From assembly GCA_037892935.1 (NCBI GenBank), contig JAYXKI010000006.1, positions 372,001 through 436,000 of the forward strand: a stretch of DNA of 64,000 bases, read 5' to 3'. The number at the start of each line of letters is the position of its first letter. Position 1 is the stretch's first letter. The notes beneath the pieces were generated by a model. That model was given only the letters and a program-made list of their open reading frames with translations, was not told the DNA's origin and ran no database searches. Position numbers and translations under genes: made by a program. Source of the DNA: Phlebopus portentosus (taxonomy: Eukaryota > Basidiomycota > Agaricomycetes > Boletales > Boletinellaceae). Below are positions 56,430 to 64,000 of this stretch, one piece after another.

Positions 56430-57659
56430 ATGGCCCACGGGAAGGCTCTCTCAAACGATGCCTGACAGATCATACAGAATCTGTTTGAGACCAAGGAGTT
56501 CAGCGCAAATCATCTTTCCGCTCTGATGGGCATCAACCGCTGGACAATATTCTGCATCAACCAGCAGGTTCAGGAGACTGGCAGCGTCGAGAGAGATGTT
56601 CTGCAGATAGGAAGGCTAAGGATACTGGAATATCTGAATGTCCATGTGAGCCTCTGAGTGTATTGTCACCTGCTAAGCTGCTCATTGCACTGTCAGTATC
56701 TACTTAGTGCCATCGACTTCTGTAGGGATCTGTTTCTTGATGAACTCAAGAACATGTTAGGCAGAGCATCTGGTAAATTTGTCTCGGATTTGATGGTATG
56801 GCAGACGCTAGAGCGTGCTGGCTTCACAATGAAGAAGGTGCGGCCTTCTTTGGCATGCAGAGATGTTCATATCTATCTGACCAGGTCCAGATCATGAAGA
56901 AAGCACAGGAACAAAGCAAAACTGCGCGAATCAAATACCACCTTAGGATGAGCTCACAGTACACTCCTAAGCAACTCGCATTTGTCAATGAGAGTGCCTG
57001 TGACTGTCAAACCTTCTTATGAAACAAGGTGTGGGCTTTGCATGGCCATCACGCTACTCGGAAACAGTTCTTTGCTAGGGGAAAAAGGTGCACTGCATTA
57101 CGTTCTTAAAATTACACAAGCCGGAACTCAATTTGCATAGGTATTCGGTTCTTCCCACCATCTCTCTGGATGGGATGCTTGAATGCATTATTGTGGAAGG
57201 CTCGTTCAATGCGGACTCCTTTGCAGTGTTCATTAATACCCTCCTGGACAGCATGCAGCCCTAGCCGGTGAGGAACTCGGTCGTTATCATGGACAATTGC
57301 TCTATTCACAAGTCCGATGACATGCACCAACTCATTGAATCCAGGTGAGATGGTCTTCCTGCTGGATCATCGTGTGTAGGCTATTCATCATGCCACGTCT
57401 GTCTAGGGGCATGAAGCTTGAGTTCTTGCTGGCATACTCTCCTGACTTCAATCCAATCAAGCTGGCATTTTCATTGCTCAAATCCCGACTTTGGCATGTT
57501 CCTCTGCCAGAGGGTGGAGGTGATGCCACAGTCTATGCCAGGCTTTATGGAGAGGTTATGTCAATCAGTGTAGCCAACTGCTGCACCTTCTATGAACACT
57601 GCGGATATGGCTGGTGTGTAGTCTTCATTCATTGGTTTCTGATTGATCAGGAGGGATAA
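56430..57659 (+). pseudogene. Decayed Tc1/mariner-type (DDE_3) transposase
   Basis: Plus strand: an HTH-bearing start (MAHGKALSNDA, NHLSALMGINRWTIF), a second region LMVWQTLERAGFTMKKV, the RGKRC/RYSVLPTISLDGMLE segment near 57140-57180, the catalytic VVIMDNCSIHKSDD near 57290, an intron (GTGAGATGG at 57346 to GTCTGTCTAG near 57408), and then GMKLEFLLAYSPDFNPIKLAF near 57410-57470. The YSPDFNPIE signature here ends in Lys, so the third catalytic Glu is lost. Further stops occur near 56880 and 57260. No terminal inverted repeats were found by eye, so the element edges are unknown. Confidence 0.75.
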
Positions 57660-58089
57660 CTGATTTACATTCTATGCTATTACTGCGACTATAGGTGAAT
57701 GTGGTTTATGTAGATAAGCAACTATGTTCATCTATGAGCTAGATTGAATCAGTCTTGTTCCACATAGTGAATGGTTGATGACTTCTGAAGTGTAGTGTCA
57801 ACCATACAAGATGCGAGAAGACATGGGGCAAAATGAGCTGTTGTAGTATTGTTGATCCCACTCTTGAGCTCATACAGATAGTATAATTGCCATATACACA
57901 TAAGTTATCGCTTTGGTCACATAGTGTGATACAAGGAAGAACAGGCAAAGTCACCATACATATCGAAATGGATCACAAATAGAAGAGATATAACATGACA
58001 CAATGAGGGAGGCAAGTGAGCGCATGAACCAAATGAACATCAAACAAAACAAAACCCATTTAGGCCAACCACGTGCATCCGAACTCCAT
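57660..58089. other. Spacer, nothing recognised
   Basis: AT-rich sequence with no defended coding frame between the Tc1-type relic and the gene fragment. Confidence 0.4.
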
Positions 58090-58665
58090 TCAGCACAAAG
58101 TTTCGGCCTTCATGAGCTCAAAAATTCTCATCAATCCTTTCTGCTTTGTCGTAATATCTGGGATGATGTCAGCTTCAGCCGTTTCACTTATAGCTTGAGT
58201 CCAGGCAGTGTCCCTGTCCTCATCCAATTTGAGTGGAAGTTTGATGGAATGAACGGCTTCACTTCCGTACTCCCGCAGAATGTTCAACTTGGTGAGGATT
58301 TTGAACACAACCACCAAATCCTCAAGCATCCTGTGTGCAAAACAGATGTAAAGTAAAAAGACCTTGGTTTTCTCCTCTTCTTTCAGTTGGTCTTTGAGGG
58401 AAGCACAGATGGAACTGGCTGCATCGCGGAATACCTTAGTGTCAAATACAGTGTCGGGTGAGGGATCTTTGCTTTTGACGTTCCCATTCTCCCTATGCAT
58501 GACAGCAAGAAAACAGTCCATGGCATACTTCCATGACGAGACTGCATCCGGCTTCAACCCCTTAACTTCCTCTTCTTTTGCATTGCCTAACCGATTGACG
58601 CTCTGAAACTTGATTGTATCACTGAACACAATTTTTTCCCACCAGAATTTTCAGTCGGTAGCACG
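58090..58665 (-). pseudogene. 3' fragment of an unrecognised gene cut by the G3 insertion
   Basis: About 185 codons ending at TGA 58090, reading FWWEKIVFSDTIKFQSVNRL, then an acidic/Lys-rich part (KEEEVKGLKPDAVSSWKYAM), RDAASSICASLKDQLKEEEK, and HRMLEDLVVVFKILTKLN. It looks like a soluble helical protein. A frame change at a run of six A near 58630 links it to the upstream frame, and similarity to coding sequence stops where the G3 LTR starts (58673). I cannot name it. The rest, if it survives, would lie beyond the right edge of the window. Confidence 0.4.
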
Positions 58666-58672
58666 GACATAC

Positions 58673-60267
58673 TGTTAGGACCATCGTTTTCAGACGAGGT
58701 GGTCAGTCCGAGCGTACCAGAACAAGTCCCTGCTTCCTCCTTCTGACAATATATTATTGGAGAGTTGAGTAGCAAAGGTTGGATGTACTACTAAGAAGCG
58801 AGCTATAGGCTCAAGCTTGACTCAGCAGTAGAGCAGAGGTTCAATCAAAGGGGTACAGTTATGATTGAGAGTACAAAATAATTTTGCTGAGGGACAACAC
58901 CCCGCTCAGCTGGCGCTTTAAATAAACTTTCTACTGAATACTACCAACTACCAAATACTACCGACTATGCCTTGCCATTGGTCGGGACAGTATGTTTCAG
59001 TTGGTATCACCACCACTTTCTTCAGTCGGTGGTACCACCAACAACTCTAGTGGCGCTACTGAAACTCCTGGTAGCACCACCATCTACTTCCTTCCCTATT
59101 AGGCAGGCCCTTATCTACCTCCATTCCAAAGAAGCTTCCCCAGGCTTCTATTGATCTCTGTTCCTGTCACATGTTAATCCATAATGCAAATCCTCCTATG
59201 AGAGACTTCTTCTCTGTGCCACGATCTCGCTTCGCCAGCGCTCCGTTACTCTGGCCGAGCTTCTGCTGTTAGTCTTCCATCATGGGGCTGACCGTTATCT
59301 CGGGATTCAGGATTGGCAACCCCTGCCAATCTTCGGAGATTAACCTTGGCAGCTGTATAAACTTGGCAGATACCCTTCTATGCCATGCCACTATATCGAT
59401 GTCAGAGAATTGTAGTCCAGTACCTGATGTTAACCTGAATCTTCTTCCCAGGTGACTCATCCCGCACCATTCATCAACTGTAATAACCCCTTCTTCTGAT
59501 CTTTCCCATGCTTCTAGCATTTGATCCGTTGCTTCCTCGATAAGGCTTTCGACGTCTGATGGCACCCTGTAATAGACTGGCCAATCAACTTCCACTGCAG
59601 TGTTTCGACACTAGATCTGGTGACAATGCTGATTGATCCAAGCTCTCACGCAGACCTTCAGTGCATAGATATCTCTATTGCCTAGCTATATGGATACCTC
59701 GTGATCATATGCACTCATTCCACGGTTTGGCAATGGTTGGTCCAACGTTCGTTCTGAGGGTCCGGGCTTATGTCAAATCTTGACATCGGCTGCCTCTCTT
59801 GTTACTAAGCATTCCACGAAGTTCTTGAGGAGCCACTCCAAAAGAACCCAACTCCTTTGGTATGCCAAATAGCAGTTCGTACAGACCAGGCTTTCGTGAA
59901 CAAAGCATCTGGTTGCACCATGTCAATATTGTCTCTTCTGCAGGAGTTCTACATATCTTGCGATGTTCTGTTCCTCCATCTGCATGTAGCTTCACTCGGG
60001 TGGAGGAGTGTGTCCAATATGCATTCCAGCTAGTCCTTCTTGCAAATCGTATGGATCCTCCCTCTTGTCGCGTTCGTCTTTGTAATATCGTCGATTGGGT
60101 TCCTCTTGTGCAGCTACCTCCTCAGGTCCTTGCCACATTAGTGGGTGAGAATCGCCACCACTATTCTGCCTCTGAAGCCTTTTGAAGTGCTCTTGATTAG
60201 GCTGCATAATTCAGTGTGTAAAGTGTCTAATTCCACGCCGCATTGTATTTCCACAATTTTTGTAACA
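58673..60267 (-). repeat. G3 3' LTR (about 1,595 bp)
   Basis: Minus strand begins TGTTACAAAAATTG directly after the purine tract. The proposed end is GGTCCTAACA at 58673. The first part (60267-59083) is confirmed by copy C1. The last 410 bp have no second copy and contain repeated TTCAGTCGGTAG/CACC motifs. Confidence 0.6.
59269..60207 (-). pseudogene. U3-encoded frame in the G3 LTR, about 312 codons
   Basis: Starts at MQPNQEHFKRLQRQN, 60 bp inside the LTR, and keeps one frame to TAG/TGA at 59269. It has an acidic N-terminal part, then LVCTNCYLAYQRSWVLLEWL, HKPGPSERTLDQPLPNRG, MSAYDHEVSI, RDIYALKVCVRAWINQH, VDWPVYYRVPSDVES and VAWHRRVSAKFIQLPRL. Internal stops are three TGA and two TAG. The second copy (17655-16800) keeps the same start and frame, differs by a 3-codon in-frame indel, and has CGA at one of these TGA positions and TGA at two positions that are CGA here. 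Long stretches of amino-acid similarity between diverged copies argue for past selection as protein. No family recognised. Confidence 0.6.
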
Positions 60268-60284
60268 TTCCTCCCCTTAAGATC
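60268..60284 (-). promoter_or_regulatory. G3 polypurine tract
   Basis: Minus strand CTTAAGGGGAGGAA lies immediately before the LTR start TGTTAC, with the pol region upstream of it. Confidence 0.75.
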
Positions 60285-60920
60285 CACTTCGGACTGCAAG
60301 GAGAGTGTGGATCCCTTAATTGTGGTAGCCATAATCTTGCTGTTTCATATTGTTGCTTCCTAGACCAGACCCTTCTCGTGTACCAGTGGCCTATTCCTCT
60401 TGTCTGAAATAACTGTAGCACTGTACATCCAGAGTCCTTATCTTGTTATTGATCATGTGACCTGACGCACAACCCATCTGGACAAAAGTGCGGCAGTCAT
60501 GTGACTTAAACACTTCCTGTTTAGATGAAAGGGCAGCAATCACATGATTGACGCTCAACCTGTTCTCAGAGAAAGGCAGCGGTCACGTGATAATTGCTCA
60601 ATAATTCAAAGCCTCGCTGAGTGTCGGCTTCCAACATACTAGATGCTTCCCAACATGCTAGAAATAGTTTAATGACTTGTTCAGGTCAAACATGACCTCG
60701 ATTAGTGTCGGTCCCAACTTACAAGGTACGTCCCAGTACACTTGGAATAGTTTAACGACTTGTTCAGGTCAAACAGGCCTTTCTAAGCCTCGCTGCACTC
60801 ACTATCTGAGGAGTCAGCCCAAAACCAATCCTTATATGAAGGATCCCCTTTCTCGTCCGGCAGATCCCATCTGTGAACCGGCAGTGCTCTGTTTCAAGTG
60901 AATGGCCTTTTTGCGGCTCT
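60285..60920 (-). other. G3 region between pol and purine tract
   Basis: Non-coding, 636 bp. Contains two copies of a segment of about 90 bp (AATAGTTTAAYGACTTGTTCA at about 60665 and 60756) and three CATGTGAC/CACATGAT/CACGTGAT-type motifs at 60490-60590. Confidence 0.5.
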
Positions 60921-63900
60921 TCAATGATGCTTGTGCCATTCCAGATAACCGAAATCTCGCTGCTTGATACCTGTCTTGCTCTGGTATCTCCTTCTCTTGA
61001 TTACCCTCTGAGCTATGGACTCTCCCAGTGCCATCCTCAGGAACTCATCATCTTCCTTCTTGATGTCGATTACTCTCTGCGTAGAGTCTATAATATCCGT
61101 GATCTTCTTTCTAGAGGGAAGATCTATTGTGTCTGGCCAACGATTCCTCTTGTGATACTCCTGCAATTTCTCTGGGGCATTGTGCAGCCCTTCCACAGGT
61201 TCCCAGGTATTCTCCTCCTCTGGGTAGCCGAGCCATTTAACCTGATATTCTCATCTTCTGTGCCTTTTCCTCATGTCCTGGATCACTTCAACCTCATACT
61301 CGGTTTCTCCAGCGATAACTTCTGGTGGTGGTCTTGTTCTCTGTGCCAGATCTTTCCTTTCTCGATAGGGAATTAATAGTCCTGCATAGAACACTGGGTG
61401 GATCCTCAACTCCTTTGGGAGATCCAACTCGTAGTTGAATGGCCCATGCTTTGCGATAACTTGATAAGGTCCCAGGTTTCTATCCCCTAGCTTCCTCGAG
61501 GGAACTAGCAAGGTTAGATTCTGACCATCTAGCATAACTTTATTGCCAACTTCAAATGACAGCATCGGGCCTCAGTGTCTATCTGCAAACTTCTTCATCA
61601 TGTCTCATGCCTTTTCCAGCGCCTTTGTTGCTTCTTCTTGATTCTTCTTTCACATAGCCACATAGTCTTGTGTTCCTCGGATCGGAAGCTTGAATCCTAA
61701 TTCTGGCTGAAATCCATACACCAGTTCAAATGGTGTCTTGCCTGTACTAGAGTGAGATCGACTGTTGTAAGCGAACTCTGCCATAGGCAGATGTTTGTCC
61801 CAATTGTCCTGCTGCAAGCTGGAATAGCAATGTAACAGCTGTTCCATTTCTTGATTTACTCACTCCATTTGACCATCTGTTTGTGGATGATACGCCATAC
61901 TAAGCTTCGTCTTGATCCTGAGGGCCTGGTTCACCTGTTCTATAAACCGGCTAGTGAATTGAGGTCCCCTGTCACTGATTACTGTCTTCAGAGTCCCAAC
62001 CTTACTGTAGACATAATTGATCATTAAATCTGCAGTGATTTTCGAGTTTGCGTTTACTGTAGTAGGTATAAAAGTTCCCATCTTCGAGAACCTGTCTACC
62101 ACCACTAGTATCACATTGTTTCCTTTACTCGTCGTCGGGAGTCTGGTGACATAGTCCATAGTAATCTCATCATAGGGCCTTGTCGCTATCTGCAATGGTT
62201 GCAGTGGTGGTTGTGTCCTTCCTCATTGCACTTTTGTCCTCTGGCACATGTCGCATGTGCGCACATATTCTTCGACCCATTCTCTCATCTTCAGCCACCA
62301 AACTCTTCTTTCCAGTTTGTCTATAGTCTTCTGTAACCCCAGGTGTCCCGACATCAGTGCATCATGGCACTGTCGTACAATTTCCTTTTTAACTCCTTCA
62401 TCTGGTGGGATAACCAATTTATCATCCTTCCACCAATATCCTTCTTTGAACGTTCTGATTGCTGGCTCTTTGGATCGTTCATAGGCATCTCAAATCTTCT
62501 CTCCCAGTTCTGGACCCTCTGTAAGCTCAAATACTCGTACTGTGCGCATGGGCAGGTCCGATGTTCTGAACAACTGCAGAGGAAGTAGGACTTGTTCTGG
62601 CTGGTCCTCTTGGCCCTGTTCGTAGTCTGGCCTTCTTGATAATGCGTCTGCTCATGAATTCTTGGTTCCAGGTCGATACTCAATTCGAAATCGAAACCTG
62701 CTGAGAAATGTCACCCATCTTACTTGGCGACCACTTAGCTTCCTAGCTCCCATGAAATATCGAAGGTTAGCTTGATCACTAACTACCCGAATCTCATGTT
62801 TAGCTCCTTTCAAGTGGTGCCTCCAGTTGCTCAAGGCCTTGACAATCGCTAGTAATTCCTTGTCCATTACTCGATAGTTATTCTCGGCATCTCGATAGGT
62901 GTTCGACCAATATCCAATGGGGTGCAAAATTTCATCGTCCCCTAGTTGCAAGAGCACGGCTCCCATCGCAAAGTTTGATGCGTCAGTTTCCAGCACAAAT
63001 TGCTTCTCGTGATCCAGTCGTACTAGCATTGGTGCAGTGGTGAAAGCTTCTTTTAGTTTCTTAAAGCTCTCCTGTTGTTGTTCTCCCCAGGTAAATGTCT
63101 TCTTGCCAGAAATAAGTTCCGTTAGTGGCCTAGTGATCTTGGCGAAGCTTTTGATGAATTTTCAGTAAAAATTTGCAAAACCAATAAACTTTCGAATGTC
63201 TCGTTTGCTTGACAAATCCGGCCACTCTTGAACCGCTTTTACCTTGTAGGGATCCATCTGCATGCCCAACTGATTAACCACAAATCCTAAATAGTCGAGT
63301 TCCTTCTTCCTGAAGTAGCACTTCTCTGGTTTGCAGAAGAAGTCTGCTTCTCTTAACCTGCGCAATACCTCTGCTAGCAGGTCCCAGTGTTCCTGTTCCA
63401 TTTCCGCATAGACTATAATGTCATCCAGATAAATGAGTATGCCCTGCCCAATCATGTCCTGAAAGAGCTCGTTCATTGCACATTGGAATACCGCAGGTGC
63501 ATTCATCAATCCAAACTGCATTACCATCGGCTGGTATACTCCCATGTGAGTCCTGAAGGTGGCATACTTCTCATGCCCAGGGTGTATTCAAATGTTGTTG
63601 TACCCGCTTCGCAAATCCAGTGTAGAGAACCATTTGGCATGCACAAGATCGTCTAGGAGCATATATAGTAGAGGCATCAGTTGGTGGTCTGGGATGACCA
63701 CCACATTTAGCCCTCTATAGTCGATAACAATTCTATACTCCAGCTTGCCATCCTTCCCTATCGTCTTCTTGGCTATGATGAATACTGGTGCACAAGTGTT
63801 TGCCTTTTCTTTGGCTGGTACTCAATTTCCTACAACACGAATCTATCCCTTCTTCAGATCCTTGCAAATCCATTCTTCTACTGCTCACTTTTCAGCAGGA

Positions 63901-64000
63901 GTGAGTGGATATACCAGTCCAGGTTTCAGGAGCTCCGCTCCTGGTAGGAGCTCGATCTTCATATCCTATTGGCCCAACCTAGGCAGCCATTTAGTGGCGT
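60921..64000 (-). pseudogene. G3 Pol: RT, RNase H, integrase, chromodomain (5' end outside window)
   Basis: One frame throughout. RT: YRIVIDYRGLN near 63730, GILIYLDDIIVY near 63425, and the thumb LDYLGFVVNQLGMQMDPYK near 63280. RNase H: FVLETDASNFAMGAVLL near 62990, VMDKELLAIVKALSNW and VVSDQANLRYF. Integrase: HDALMSGHLG ... CDMCQ in the HHCC domain; catalytic TMDYVTRLP near 62160, VISDRGPQF near 61975 and HPQTDGQME near 61870. C-terminal YELDLPKELRIHPVFYAGLL. Chromodomain near 61275-61180: EYEVEVIQDM, EYQVKWLGYPEEENTWEPV. Stops: TGA before ADALSRR, in KI*DAYER, KVQ*GRTQ, QME*VNQ, AM*KKNQ, KA*DMMKK, RH*GPML and RR*EYQVKW. Each is at an expected Arg, so this copy fails by CGA-to-TGA changes only. 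Confidence 0.9.

Larger units (their letters stand above)
58673..64000 (-). mobile_element. Chromodomain Ty3/gypsy element G3, 3' part (continues past the window)
   Basis: Reading leftward from the window edge: RT, RNase H, integrase and chromodomain, a 3' untranslated region, purine tract, then a long 3' LTR. The 5' LTR, Gag and protease lie outside. The LTR start is supported by the fragment at 16724-17711, which ends at the same base. The LTR's other end (58673) is proposed from the matching termini TGTTA...TAACA and is less certain. Many stops, nearly all TGA, show it is inactive. Confidence 0.8.

Noticed and set aside
1499..64000. TGA read as a sense codon (recoding) because so many stops are TGA
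   Set aside because: Aligned copies show CGA at the same positions, host-like genes end normally at TGA, and TAA/TAG stops also interrupt the elements. Deamination explains it better.

Overview
The window looks like a transposon-dense, partly methylated region of a basidiomycete (Agaricomycete-type) genome. Evidence: short spliceosomal introns with GT..AG ends, a fungal C2-NACHT-WD40 NLR, a Crinkler/REase-like/kinase protein, chromodomain Ty3 elements and fragments of conserved eukaryotic genes (Hsp70, RNA polymerase II Rpb1). I see no rRNA, tRNA, CRISPR or bacterial-type operon. Almost every large coding region is broken, and most breaks are stop codons at conserved Arg positions (TGA for CGA) or at Gln/Trp positions.

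Layout. 1-900: minus-strand scraps of Rpb1 and Hsp70 joined head to tail. 1206-8081: complete Ty1/copia element (281-bp LTRs, CTAAT duplication, tRNA-iMet-type primer site, single gag-pol frame) with a 1.63-kb solo LTR (family G1) inserted in it. 8195-8790: AT-rich tandem repeat. 8820-14650: 5'-truncated G1 Ty3 element with integrase on the plus strand, an intron-containing antisense gene with a Zn2Cys6-type cysteine cluster, and its 3' LTR. 14651-17711: fragment of a GC-rich unit P (inverted copy at 52.5-54.3 kb) and a partial LTR of family G3. 17.95-19.04 kb: a MITE-like element and a 620-bp foldback hairpin (FB-A). 19.15-20.0 kb: possible unrecognised split gene. 21.2-30.4 kb: an NLR gene on the minus strand, cut by a 4.06-kb hAT transposon (23462-27521). 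31.5-33.5 kb: Crinkler-type REase/kinase gene. 33.7-50.5 kb: nested foldback elements (FB-B in FB-A, FB-C between FB-B copies) containing a 12.4-kb chromodomain Ty3 element, G2. 50.5-58.1 kb: tandem repeats, P unit with 182-bp tandem array, a decayed Tc1/mariner transposase. 58.1-58.7 kb: a host gene fragment next to G3, a chromodomain Ty3 element that runs off the right edge.

The most unusual observation is that the long LTRs of G2 and G3 carry protein-coding frames in their U3 parts, in sense with gag-pol and therefore at the 3' end of the element transcript. In both cases two diverged copies keep the same start and frame, with CGA in one copy facing TGA or CAA in the other. G2 also has an extra frame between pol and the polypurine tract, and an 11-nt exact complementarity between its primer-binding region and a site about 34 nt downstream of its LTR TATA box, which suggests Tf1-style self-priming. 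None of these extra proteins matched a family I recognise.
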